NCBI RefSeq assembly: GCF_037652055.1
Contig: NZ_JBBKAH010000003.1
Coordinates: 186,001 to 250,000, forward strand
From: Pelagibius sp037652055
GTDB lineage: Bacteria; Pseudomonadota; Alphaproteobacteria; Kiloniellales; Kiloniellaceae
Reading direction: 5' to 3'
DNA length: 64,000 nucleotides
Shown one piece after another: positions 24,741 through 36,844 of this stretch. Both the position numbers and the translations under genes were made by a program. Every line of letters starts with the position of its first letter. Position 1 is the stretch's first letter. Under the pieces are notes generated by a model that saw only the letters and a list, made by a program, of their open reading frames with translations, was not told the origin of the DNA and searched no databases.

Positions 24741-25637
24741 CTAGAGGCGCGGGCCCGGAATGTCGAGGGCGTAGGAGGTCAGCTGGTCGGTGATGAAGTC
24801 GAAGGCCTCGTCCACCGAGTCGGTGCGGAAGAACAGCTCCAGATCCTCGGCGTTGATGGTGCCGTACCGCTCCAGCGCTTCCAGATTGATCACCTCGGAC
24901 CAGTACTTGCTGCCGAACAGGACCACCGGCATCTGCTTGCGGATCTTGCCGGTCTGCACCAGCGTCAGCAGCTCGAAGAACTCGTCGAGGGTGCCGAAGC
25001 CGCCCGGCATCACGACGACCGCTTTGGCCAGATAGGCGAACCAGAACTTGCGCATGAAGAAATAGTGGAACTCGAAGTTCAGTTCGCGGCTGACATAAGG
25101 GTTGTCGATCTGCTCCATCGGCAGCGAAATGTTGAGCCCGATGTTCAGGCCGCGCGCCTCGGAGGCGCCCCGGTTGGCCGCCTCCATGATCCCGGGGCCG
25201 CCCCCCGAGCACACCACGAAGCGGCGGTCGTCCTCCGGCAGGCTCTTCGACCACACGGTCAGCCGGTGGGCCAGTTCGCGCGTCGCCTCGTAGTAGCGCG
25301 ACATGTCGAGATTGCGTTGCGCGATCTTCAAGTCGCCATCCTCGGCGCGCGCGACTTCCAGGCGCTTCTCGGCCTCCTCGCGCGACAGGATGCGCGCCGA
25401 GCCGAAGAAAATGATGGTGTCATCGATCTTGTAGTGCTTGAAGCGCGCGTTGGGCTCCACGTACTCGGAGAGGATGCGCAGCGAACGCGCCGAGGAGCTC
25501 TCCAGGAAATCGAGGTTGCGGTACGCCTTCTGCGGACCGGGGTGACCGACCGGCGTTGCTTCGCGGTCGGTAGCCGGCGCGGCCTCCGGCAATTCTTCTG
25601 CCGGGTCCCTCTGCTTGTCGTTCTCTCGTTTCGTCAT
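24741..25637 (-). CDS. LOG-family (TIGR00730) nucleotide phosphoribohydrolase
   Basis: 298-aa Rossmann-fold enzyme of the LOG/lysine-decarboxylase-like family that releases bases from nucleoside monophosphates. Motifs: CSGGGPGIMEA at residues 143-153 and PGGFGTLDEFFE from 211, with the catalytic Arg/Glu region MRKFWF before it. Longer than the roughly 190-aa short LOG proteins because of an acidic N-terminal extension (residues 1-40) and a flexible region. Whether it makes cytokinin-like bases or recycles AMP cannot be decided. First gene of a two-gene unit with DinB. Confidence 0.88.
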   Translation of the reverse strand: MTKRENDKQRDPAEELPEAAPATDREATPVGHPGPQKAYRNLDFLESSSARSLRILSEYVEPNARFKHYKIDDTIIFFGSARILSREEAEKRLEVARAEDGDLKIAQRNLDMSRYYEATRELAHRLTVWSKSLPEDDRRFVVCSGGGPGIMEAANRGASEARGLNIGLNISLPMEQIDNPYVSRELNFEFHYFFMRKFWFAYLAKAVVVMPGGFGTLDEFFELLTLVQTGKIRKQMPVVLFGSKYWSEVINLEALERYGTINAEDLELFFRTDSVDEAFDFITDQLTSYALDIPGPRL

Positions 25638-25936
25638 GGTTCCCTACTCACTCATTCGGCCGCATCTTAACCGCACAATTCTTGATGAATCGTTCCTTAA
25701 AGCCTGTCCCCGACGTCAAAGGCACTCTAGGCAGCGCCCCGGCGATTGCAAACGGGGCGAAAGCAAACGCCCCCGCCAGGGAGGACGGGGGCGGGGGCGC
25801 TCTAGGGGTCACTTCTTGAAGCCGGGGCGCCGGAGAACGGTTCCGGCATCTCCCGATTAATTAATTCGTAAACTTATGATCTGAGCATTGCAAGAGGCGT
25901 GTTTCAGCCCAGTTTCCGCAACGGCTCGGCCGGCTT
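25638..25936. other. Intergenic region between LOG gene and secreted unknown
   Basis: 299 bases without a gene. The right part carries the terminator at 25769-25800 for the leftward secreted protein gene; the left part, AT-richer near 25660-25700, should hold the promoter of the LOG-DinB unit. No further element recognised. Confidence 0.5.
25769..25800 (-). terminator. Hairpin terminator after the secreted unknown gene
   Basis: 10-bp perfect GC stem (CGCCCCCGCC with its complement) around a 12-base loop; on the minus strand it is followed by TTTGCTTTCG. Located 140 bases beyond the stop at 25937. Confidence 0.6.
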
Positions 25937-26467
25937 CTACTGGTCCATCTGCCACTTGCGCATGAAGCTGCGGGCCAGGTCGCGCCAGCCGATGTTGGTG
26001 CTGACGCCATGGTTGGACGCGCCGGTGACGAACAGGCCGCCGTCGTTCCACAGCAGCACCCGGCCGCTGCGCTCGGTCTCCGTCTTGCGGTCGAAATAGC
26101 GGGTGTTCTGGATCGCGCGCGCCTCGAGGTAGGTGATGCAGATGTCGCCCTCATAGCGCAGGGTCGTGGCCTGCAGCTGGATCCAGACATGCGCCGACTG
26201 CTGGATGACGATCCCCTGCTCGGTCACCGGCTGCTGGAAAGCGTCGAGGATGAGGTCGGACTCGAGGCCGCAGCCCCGGCTCTGGTCGCTGAGGGGCGCC
26301 ACGCTCATCTGCACGACGTTGACGGCCGCCAGCGGCCCGCCGATCACCCGCGCCGGCGCCGTGGTCTGCGCCGCGGTGGCCCGGATTCCAGTCGCTTCGA
26401 TCGGGGCGGCAACGACCGCCGCCGCGAGCAGAACGGTCGCGGCAAGACGGCTGAACAACGGCTTCAT
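25937..26467 (-). CDS. Secreted hypothetical protein
   Basis: 176 aa from ATG 26467 with AAGGAG upstream and a clear signal peptide (LAATVLLAAAVVAAPIEA). I do not recognise the mature part. It starts with a short low-complexity stretch (ATAAQTTAPAR) and continues with alternating polar and hydrophobic residues suggestive of a beta-rich exported domain (VVQMSVAPLSDQSRGCGLES, then HVWIQLQATTLRYEGDICITY). Two cysteines (CGLES and DICIT) may pair. Divergent from the pseudoprotease lipoprotein gene across 221 bases. Confidence 0.75.
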   Translation of the reverse strand: MKPLFSRLAATVLLAAAVVAAPIEATGIRATAAQTTAPARVIGGPLAAVNVVQMSVAPLSDQSRGCGLESDLILDAFQQPVTEQGIVIQQSAHVWIQLQATTLRYEGDICITYLEARAIQNTRYFDRKTETERSGRVLLWNDGGLFVTGASNHGVSTNIGWRDLARSFMRKWQMDQ

Positions 26468-26688
26468 CTGATGCTCCTTACTGTTTTTTGGCTCGTTCCG
26501 TCGAGGAACGGCCGCGGCGGAGTATGCCACGGGCCCTCCATCGCTTGGATTCAAAAGTCGCCGCAAAGACGAGGCGACAAGCCGCGATGTGGCGCGAAAG
26601 AGGAACCGGCGCGAAAGAGGACGTGGCCGCCGAAAGCGGGTAGCGTGGGGGCCCGCGCCACGGAGACTCCGGCAGGAAGGAATCGACA

Positions 26689-27702
26689 ATGCGGCAGTGC
26701 CCCGAAAGAACGACCGCCTCTGCGCTCAAGCTGGCGGCCGGCGCGGGTCTGTTGCTCCTGCTCCAGGCCTGCGGCACGCCGCAATCGCTCCGCGAGACGG
26801 CGCCGGTGACGCCGGCGGCCAGCGCGCCCGAGGCGCGCCCCTCGCTCGCCGGGCGGATGACCGTGGATGCCCAGGAATACCCCTGGAGCGCGCTCGGCCG
26901 GGTGAACCTCGCCGGCCAGGGTTTTTGTACCGGCATCCTGATCGGCCCCGCTCAGGTCTTGACCCAGGCGCGCTGCCTCTATGCCGGCCGCGAAGGCCGC
27001 TGGTTCCGCCCGCAGGAACTGCACTTCATCGCCGCCTACCAGAAGGACAGCTATCTCGCCGACTCCAAGATCGCCGAGTTCACCGTCGCGCCGGGCTTCA
27101 ATCCGCAGGGCGGCGTCAGCCTCGCCAACCTGACCAATAACTGGGCCGTGGTCACGCTGCAGCAGCCCATCGGGCACGAGACCGGCTGGCTCGGGCTGCA
27201 ATGGGACAACAGCGATCTGCAGGCCGCCGCCCGGCGTGGCCGCGCCGCCTATCTGCGCGCCGGCTATCGCAGCGACTGGCCGCATGCCGTCAGCCTGCAC
27301 TTCGGCTGCGCCGAGAGGGCCGGCACCGTGGCGCTCTGCGAGGCGACGCCGACGGAGCGCAGCCTGCCCAGCTTCGTCGCCGCCGGCGGCGAGCTGCGCG
27401 TGCTGGCCGACTTCTTCGTGGCCACGCCGGACCAGGGACGCGCCCTCGCCACGCTCGCCGCCCAGCCGATCAGCGACAACCGCCTGGGCGGCACGAAGCT
27501 GCCCGCCGCTGGCGGCACGATCGGCCGGCAGCCAACGGCGACGGTGTCACAGCTGCTGGAGGCACTCGGCTACGACGTCACCGGCGGCGACATCGCGGCG
27601 GCGGCGGATGCCTTCCGCCGCGACAACGGCCTGCCGCGCGGCACAAGCGACATCGCCCTGATGACGGCGCTGCTGCACGCAGTCCAGCATCAGCTGCGCT
27701 AG
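26689..27702 (+). CDS. Lipoprotein with a degenerate trypsin-like fold and PG-binding-like C-terminus
   Basis: 337 aa. Lipobox LQAC places the lipidated Cys at residue 28. Residues 55-260 match trypsin-like serine peptidases of alphaproteobacteria (GQGFCTGILIGPAQVLTQARCLY; ELHFIAAYQKDSYLADS; AGYRSDWPH), but the catalytic residues are gone: His is Arg95 (LTQARC for LTAAHC), Asp is Asn151 (NNWAVV for NDWALL), and no GxSGG serine motif follows Cys217. Residues 285-337 (TVSQLLEALGYDVTGGDIAAAADAFRRDNGLP) resemble a peptidoglycan-binding type-1 repeat. It is probably an inactive, envelope-anchored scaffold rather than a protease. Confidence 0.75.
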   Translation: MRQCPERTTASALKLAAGAGLLLLLQACGTPQSLRETAPVTPAASAPEARPSLAGRMTVDAQEYPWSALGRVNLAGQGFCTGILIGPAQVLTQARCLYAGREGRWFRPQELHFIAAYQKDSYLADSKIAEFTVAPGFNPQGGVSLANLTNNWAVVTLQQPIGHETGWLGLQWDNSDLQAAARRGRAAYLRAGYRSDWPHAVSLHFGCAERAGTVALCEATPTERSLPSFVAAGGELRVLADFFVATPDQGRALATLAAQPISDNRLGGTKLPAAGGTIGRQPTATVSQLLEALGYDVTGGDIAAAADAFRRDNGLPRGTSDIALMTALLHAVQHQLR

Positions 27703-27720
27703 GCCCGAGGCAAAAAAGGA

Positions 27721-27742
27721 GGGGCGGCCGAACGACCGCCCC
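27721..27742 (-). terminator. Intrinsic terminator of the glycerol operon
   Basis: On the minus strand GGGGCGG / CCGCCCC stem with an 8-base loop followed by TCCTTTTTTG. It lies 155 bases beyond the glpV stop and just past the convergent pseudoprotease gene. A second GC hairpin without a U-run lies at 27849-27878. Confidence 0.7.
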
Positions 27743-27895
27743 CTTCACGAGTTCTCTGGAGGAAAATGCTGCTTGGCCGTTCATCGACGTATCCAAGCGG
27801 CGGGCCCTGACGAGAGGTCCGGGCCCATCAGCCGTGGCTGATCAGAGGCGCGCCGGGAGCCTGCCTGGCCCCCGGCGCGGAAATCATGCCCTGAC

Positions 27896-29629
<1,734 letters not shown>

Positions 29630-29671
29630 AGGATATCCTCCCTTTGCGTGTTCTTGTTGACGACACTGTCA

Positions 29672-29693
29672 GTGCGATGCCTCGGCATCGCAC
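29672..29693 (-). other. Intercistronic hairpin before glpV
   Basis: GTGCGATGCC and its exact complement separated by 2 bases (10-bp inverted repeat, effectively an 8-9 bp stem with a tetraloop). It lies in the only sizeable gap of the operon, 43 bases upstream of the glpV start. Such structures often protect the downstream binding-protein mRNA or block RNA decay; no U-run follows, so it is not a standard terminator. Confidence 0.6.
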
Positions 29694-29723
29694 CTTCCCT
29701 AAAGCCACTTACCCAAAAACCAC

Positions 29724-30005
29724 TTACACGTACCGAAACACGAAAAACGCGTAGACCACCGACAGTACCAGCGCCCACCACAGCGGAAACGGCAGCAGAG
29801 CCAGCCAGCCGAGGTGGATGAAGGCGCTGCCCAGCAGCGAAATGAACAGCCGGTCGCCGCGGGTCGTATCGAGGCCCAAGACGCCGTGGCGCGGCGCGCC
29901 GCCGGGCCGCGCGAGCTCCCAGACGGTCATCCCGATCAGCAGCAGCGCGATCACGCCGAAGAAAGTACCGGTCTGCCAGGTCCAGGCCATCCAAGACAGG
30001 TTCAT
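29724..30005 (-). CDS. DUF2160 small membrane protein of the glycerol transporter operon
   Basis: 93-aa integral membrane protein with two to three hydrophobic segments (FFGVIALLLIGMTVWEL; LGSAFIHLGWLALLPFPLWWALVLSVVYAFFVF). The family is found almost only inside glp-type ABC operons between the permease and binding-protein genes. Its role is unknown; perhaps an accessory subunit of the permease. It begins 3 bases after the glpQ stop. Confidence 0.88.
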   Translation of the reverse strand: MNLSWMAWTWQTGTFFGVIALLLIGMTVWELARPGGAPRHGVLGLDTTRGDRLFISLLGSAFIHLGWLALLPFPLWWALVLSVVYAFFVFRYV

Positions 30006-30008
30006 GGG

Positions 30009-31669
<1,661 letters not shown>

Positions 31670-31672
31670 GGC

Positions 31673-32758
<1,086 letters not shown>

Positions 32759-32760
32759 CG

Positions 32761-33861
32761 TCAGCTCCTCTCCGACGCACGCCAGCTGCCGGCCGCCGGC
32801 GCCGCCACCAGGCGCTCCTCGGCATCGAACACCAGGAAGCCGGCCGGATCCAGATAGACCGGTACCTTGTCGCCGATCTCGACCCGGTGGATGCCGTGGG
32901 TCAGCGCCACCCAGCGCGAACCGCCGTGCTCGACATGGACGAAGCTTTCGGACCCGGTGATCTCCGTGGTGGAGACAGATGCCTCCACCTCGATGGCCGC
33001 GCCCGCGGGCGGATGCAGCAGCAGGTGGTGCGGGCGGATTGCCACCTTATAGGTGCCGTCGGCAAGGCCCTCGATCCCCGCCGGCACCGCGATCGACTTG
33101 CCGTCGTAGCTGAGATGGCCGCCGCTCTTGTGCATCGGCACCACGTTCAGCGGCGGGTCGGAGAAGGTCTGCGCGGTGATCAGGTCGGCCGGCCGGCCGT
33201 AGACGTCGATGGTCGATCCGAACTGCGTCATCCGGCCTTCGCTGAGGGTGGCCGTCCTGCCGCCCAGCAGCAGGGCCTCGTGCGGCTCCGTCGTCGCGTA
33301 GACGAAGATCGCACCGCTCTCGCCGAAGAGGCGCGGCAGCTCGACCCGCAGTTCCTCGCGCAGCTTGTAGTCGAGATTCGCCAGGGGCTCGTCCAGCAGC
33401 ACCAGGTCAGCCTTTTTCACCAGCGCGCGGGCGATGGCGGTGCGCTGCTGCTGGCCGCCGGAAAGGTTGAGCGGCACACGGTCCAGGAAGGGGGTCAGCT
33501 TCAGCAGCTCCGCCGCTTCGCGCACCTTGCGGTCGATCGTCGCCTTGTCGGCGCCGGAGACCCGCATCGGCGAGGCGATGTTCTCATAGACGCTGAGGGT
33601 GGGGTAGTTGATGAACTGCTGGTAGACCATGGCGACGCGGCGCTTCTGCACCGGCAGCCCGACGACGCTCTTGCCGTCGACCAGGATGTCGCCGGCGGTC
33701 GGCCGGTCGAGCCCGGCCATGAGGCGCATCAGCGACGTCTTGCCCGACAGCGTGGGGCCGAGCAGAACGTTCAGCGAGCCCTTCTCCAGGGTCAGGCTGA
33801 CATCGCGGATGTGCGTCTCGGCACCGACCTGCTTGCTGACATTACGCAGTTCCAGCGTCAT
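32761..33861 (-). CDS. glpS: Glycerol ABC transporter ATPase GlpS (degenerate switch loop)
   Basis: 366-aa ABC ATPase with C-terminal TOBE-like domain. Walker A GPTLSGKT (35-42), canonical signature LSGGQ (133-137), Walker B LVLLDEP (Glu158). The switch-loop histidine is absent: the position reads Thr191 in VYATTEPHEAL. ATG 33861 overlaps the glpD stop by one base (TGATG). Together with GlpT it energises glycerol import; the complementary losses in the two subunits fall on one composite ATP site. Confidence 0.92.
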   Translation of the reverse strand: MTLELRNVSKQVGAETHIRDVSLTLEKGSLNVLLGPTLSGKTSLMRLMAGLDRPTAGDILVDGKSVVGLPVQKRRVAMVYQQFINYPTLSVYENIASPMRVSGADKATIDRKVREAAELLKLTPFLDRVPLNLSGGQQQRTAIARALVKKADLVLLDEPLANLDYKLREELRVELPRLFGESGAIFVYATTEPHEALLLGGRTATLSEGRMTQFGSTIDVYGRPADLITAQTFSDPPLNVVPMHKSGGHLSYDGKSIAVPAGIEGLADGTYKVAIRPHHLLLHPPAGAAIEVEASVSTTEITGSESFVHVEHGGSRWVALTHGIHRVEIGDKVPVYLDPAGFLVFDAEERLVAAPAAGSWRASERS

Positions 33862-35384
33862 CAGGCCGTCTCCTGCCGATCGTTGGCCAGGCGCCGGCGC
33901 TTGAAGGCATCGTCCAGGTTCTGCTTGAGCCCGTCGCTCACGTGCAGTCCCAGCTTGGAGCGGCGCCACAGCACATCCTCGGCTGTCTCGGCCCACTCGT
34001 AGCGCATCAGATAATCGATCTCTACGGCATAGAGGCCGTCGCCGAAATGCTCGCCGAGCCCGGCCAGATCGTGCGCGCCAGCGAGCAGCCGCTCGGCACG
34101 GGTGCCGTAGTTACGCAGGTAGCGCCGGGCGAGATCGGCCGGCAGCCAGGCGTGATCCTGTTGGAAGCGCCGCAGGCAGCCCTCGAAATCCGCGTTCGGC
34201 ATGTCGCCGCCCGGCAGCGCGGCACCGGCGGTCCAGGGCGCGCCCAGGGGGCCGAGCGACTCCGCGAGCTTCTCGATGGCATGCTCGGCCAGCTTGCGGA
34301 AGGTGGTGATCTTGCCGCCGAAGACGCTCAGCAGCGGCGCGCGTCCCGGGCCGGCATCGAGTTCCAGCACGTAGTCGCGGGTCGCCGCCGCGGCGCTCTC
34401 CGCCGCGTCGTCGTAGAGCGGGCGCACGCCCGAGTAGGTCCACACCACGTCGGCGGCAGAGATCTGGCGCTTGAAGTAGGCGTTGACCGCGTTGCAGAGA
34501 TAGCGCGTCTCTTCCTCCGAAATCGTCACCGCCGCGGCATCGCCGGTGAAGTCGACGTCGGTGGTGCCGATCAGCGTGAAGTCGTCCTCGTAGGGAATCG
34601 CAAAGACGATGCGCCCGTCGGGGTTCTGGAAGATGTAGGGGAAGCCGTGGTCGAAGAGCTTCGGCACCACAATGTGCGACCCCTTCACCAGGCGCAGCGA
34701 CTTTGCCTTGTTGAGCCCGACGCGCCGCTCGATGAATTCGGCGGTCCAGGGCCCGGCGGCGTTCACCAGGGCGCGCGCCTCGACCTCGCGCTGGCTGCCG
34801 TCATGCCGGTCGCGCAACACCACCCGCCAGTGCGCGCCCTCGCGGCGGGCCGAGAGGCACTCGGTGCGGGTCAGAACCTCGGCGCCGCGCTCGGCCGCGT
34901 CCATCGCGTTCAGCACCACCAGACGCGAATCCTGCACCCAGCAGTCGGAGTAGACGAAGGCCTTGCGCAGCCCGGCCTCCAGCGGTTCGCCGGCCGGGTG
35001 CCGCGTGAGGTCGATGCCCTCAGAGGCCGGCAGCAGCTTGCGCCCGCCCAGGTGGTCGTAGAGGAAAAGGCCGAGGCGGATCATCCAGGCCGGCCTCAGG
35101 CCCTTGTTGTGCGGCAGTACGAAGCGCAGCGGCCAGATGATGTGCGGTGCTGCGCGCAACAGCACCTCGCGCTCGATCAGGGCCTCGCGCACCAGGCGGA
35201 ACTCGTAGTACTCGAGGTAGCGCAGGCCGCCGTGGATCAGCTTGGTGCTGGCCGACGACGTGGCACTGGCAAGATCGTTCTTTTCGCAAAGCAACACGGA
35301 GAGGCCGCGGCCGGCGGCATCGCGGGCGATTCCGGCACCATTGATGCCGCCCCCAACCACGACGATGTCGAGAACTTCGGCCAT
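33861..35384 (-). CDS. glpD: Glycerol-3-phosphate dehydrogenase GlpD
   Basis: 507-aa FAD-dependent, membrane-peripheral enzyme oxidising glycerol-3-phosphate to dihydroxyacetone phosphate with quinone as acceptor. Dinucleotide fold VVVGGGINGAGIARDAAGRG at the N-terminus, STKLIHGGLRYLE, NAAGPW, FGGKITTFRKLAEHA and the C-terminal helical domain are as in other GlpD proteins. First gene of the operon; the glycerol kinase needed upstream of it is not in this window. Probably controlled by GlpR through half-sites at 35500-35519 and 35607-35614. Confidence 0.95.
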   Translation of the reverse strand: MAEVLDIVVVGGGINGAGIARDAAGRGLSVLLCEKNDLASATSSASTKLIHGGLRYLEYYEFRLVREALIEREVLLRAAPHIIWPLRFVLPHNKGLRPAWMIRLGLFLYDHLGGRKLLPASEGIDLTRHPAGEPLEAGLRKAFVYSDCWVQDSRLVVLNAMDAAERGAEVLTRTECLSARREGAHWRVVLRDRHDGSQREVEARALVNAAGPWTAEFIERRVGLNKAKSLRLVKGSHIVVPKLFDHGFPYIFQNPDGRIVFAIPYEDDFTLIGTTDVDFTGDAAAVTISEEETRYLCNAVNAYFKRQISAADVVWTYSGVRPLYDDAAESAAAATRDYVLELDAGPGRAPLLSVFGGKITTFRKLAEHAIEKLAESLGPLGAPWTAGAALPGGDMPNADFEGCLRRFQQDHAWLPADLARRYLRNYGTRAERLLAGAHDLAGLGEHFGDGLYAVEIDYLMRYEWAETAEDVLWRRSKLGLHVSDGLKQNLDDAFKRRRLANDRQETA

Positions 35385-35499
35385 GTCCGACAGCCCGCCT
35401 CCCCAATCTCCGCCCGGTTTCCGGGTCGTTCCGGCCGCCAGGCCGGGTTTCTCATCTGCCGGGAAGCATAAGGGAGGCTTACGTACAGTGACAATCGGA

Positions 35500-35519
35500 A
35501 TTTTTCATTTCCGAACATT
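35500..35519. promoter_or_regulatory. GlpR operator candidate upstream of glpD
   Basis: The right half CGAACATT is identical to the E. coli GlpR operator half-site; the left half ATTTTTCA matches AATGTTCG at 5 of 8 positions with the correct 4-base spacer. Located 116 bases upstream of the glpD ATG. Confidence 0.55.
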
Positions 35520-35606
35520 TTTGAACAAGCCGTTGGATTCTGAAGCCTTTGACCCCGATAAAGTGACGGCAATCAGCCGTTTCGGTGAAATTCGGACGGC
35601 AGAAAA

Positions 35607-35614
35607 CGAACATT
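35607..35614. promoter_or_regulatory. GlpR half-site, second copy
   Basis: Exact CGAACATT; no convincing partner half to its left. Could support cooperative binding or looping with the site at 35500-35519. Confidence 0.35.
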
Positions 35615-35690
35615 CTCGCGGCAGCCGGCTCTTACAGAAGCGTGGGGGACTCGACCAATCCGGCCGTGGAACCGGGAGCCGCCCGGCGCA

Positions 35691-36515
35691 TCAGGAGGGC
35701 GCGACGTGGAGTTCCACCTCGGCGGCGGCGAGGATGTCCGTCATCGCCTGGGGCGGCACCCGGTCGGTGAAGAGGGCGTCGATCTCGTCGACGTGACCGA
35801 GGCGGACCATGGCGTTGCGGCCGAACTTGGTGTGGTCGGTGGCAAGGAACACCTGGCGCGAGTTCTTGATGATGGCCTGGGCGGCGCGCACCTCGCGATA
35901 GTCGAAGTCCAGCAGGGTACCGTCGTCATCGATGCCGGAGATGCCAATGATGCCGAAGTCGACCTTGAACTGCTGGATGATGTCGATGCTGGCTTCGCCG
36001 ACGATACCGCGGTCGCGGCTGCGCACGACGCCGCCGGTGACGATCACCTCGAAATCCGGCTTTCCTGCCAAGATGTTGGCAACATTGAGGTTATTGGTGA
36101 TGACCCGGAGCCCGTTGTGGTCGACCAGGGCCTTGGCCACCTCCTCCGTCGTGGTGCCGATGTTGATGAAGAGGGACGCGTTGTCGGGGATCTCGGCGGC
36201 CAGCACGCGGGCGATGCGCGCCTTTTCCTCCTGGTGCAGCACCTGGCGGGTCTGGTAGGCGAGGTTCTCCACGCTGGACGGCAGCCCGGCCCCGCCGTGG
36301 TAACGCCGCAGCAGGCCGAGTTCGCAAAGCTGGTTGATGTCGCGCCGGATGGTCTGCGGCGTCACGTCGAAGTGCTCGGCCAGCGCCTCGATGGCGACGA
36401 AGCCGCGCTCGCGCACCAGGGCGATGATCTGCTCCTGGCGCTGGTTCAACTCGCTGCGCGCGCCGGTTTCCACCGGGTTGGCCACCCCCGGCGCCACCCT
36501 GCCGATACTGTTCAT
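35691..36515 (-). CDS. glpR: DeoR-family glycerol regulon repressor GlpR
   Basis: 274 aa from ATG 36515, which has GGGAGGCG upstream. N-terminal DeoR helix-turn-helix at about residues 20-75 (RQEQIIALVRERGFVAIEAL, then FDVTPQTIRRDINQL) and C-terminal sugar-phosphate-sensing domain with INIGTTTEEVAKAL and GGVVRSRDRGIVG. GlpR senses glycerol-3-phosphate and represses glp genes. Encoded just upstream of glpD on the same strand; a CGAACATT half-site 61-68 bases upstream of its start suggests autoregulation. Confidence 0.9.
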   Translation of the reverse strand: MNSIGRVAPGVANPVETGARSELNQRQEQIIALVRERGFVAIEALAEHFDVTPQTIRRDINQLCELGLLRRYHGGAGLPSSVENLAYQTRQVLHQEEKARIARVLAAEIPDNASLFINIGTTTEEVAKALVDHNGLRVITNNLNVANILAGKPDFEVIVTGGVVRSRDRGIVGEASIDIIQQFKVDFGIIGISGIDDDGTLLDFDYREVRAAQAIIKNSRQVFLATDHTKFGRNAMVRLGHVDEIDALFTDRVPPQAMTDILAAAEVELHVAPS

Positions 36516-36575
36516 GATCGCCTCCCTGACCGTTTCAGTATAGGATAGCTCCGTCATTTTCGAAATTGAAAACAA

Positions 36576-36583
36576 CGAACATT
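36576..36583. promoter_or_regulatory. GlpR half-site upstream of glpR
   Basis: Exact CGAACATT, embedded in AT-rich sequence; partner half weak (3 of 8). Position suits autoregulation of glpR. Confidence 0.4.
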
Positions 36584-36623
36584 CCTTGAGGCTTCCCGGC
36601 TGCTGGCGTCATGCTGTCAGCAA

Positions 36624-36645
36624 TCTTACGGTTGCAACCGTAAGA
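36624..36645. promoter_or_regulatory. Perfect 22-bp palindrome, unidentified operator
   Basis: Half-site TCTTACGGTTG followed immediately by its exact complement CAACCGTAAGA. It differs from the GlpR consensus, so a second regulator should bind here. Size and symmetry fit a dimeric repressor such as a LacI, MarR or GntR protein; none is recognisable from the sequence alone. Confidence 0.6.
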
Positions 36646-36844
36646 GCAGTTCTCTGCGGGCCCGGCCATCCTATATAGAGGGTCCCCCGACAGAGCGGGA
36701 CCGCCGGCGCCTCCACTGCATCTGCGGAAAGAGGCAGCGGCGGGGATCAGGAACGGCCGGCTCAACGGATCAAGGTTCCCAGGTTATAATCCCAGGGCGG
36801 CGCCGCGCCGGTGCCCCCCTTTGGCTTCGAGAATAGGATCGGAC

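Larger units (their letters stand above)
35385..35690. promoter_or_regulatory. glpD promoter region with GlpR operators
   Basis: 306 bases without a gene between glpD and glpR. The middle (35480-35630) is AT-rich and contains an exact GlpR consensus half-site CGAACATT twice, at 35512-35519 and 35607-35614; the first has a 5-of-8 match to the partner half AATGTTCG at the right spacing. No clear terminator for the leftward glpR gene was seen. Confidence 0.6.
36516..36844. promoter_or_regulatory. Divergent promoter region of glpR and the cyclase gene
   Basis: 329 bases without a gene. It contains a GlpR half-site (36576-36583), a perfect 22-bp palindrome (36624-36645) and a consensus TATAAT (36785-36790) reading toward the cyclase gene; 17 bases upstream of that is only a poor -35 (TCAACG). 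The palindrome is closer to glpR (109 bases) than to the cyclase start (200 bases). Confidence 0.55.

Noticed and set aside
27849..27878. GC hairpin as a second terminator of the glycerol operon
   Set aside because: No U-run follows it in either direction; the hairpin at 27721-27742 with TTTTTT is the better candidate.
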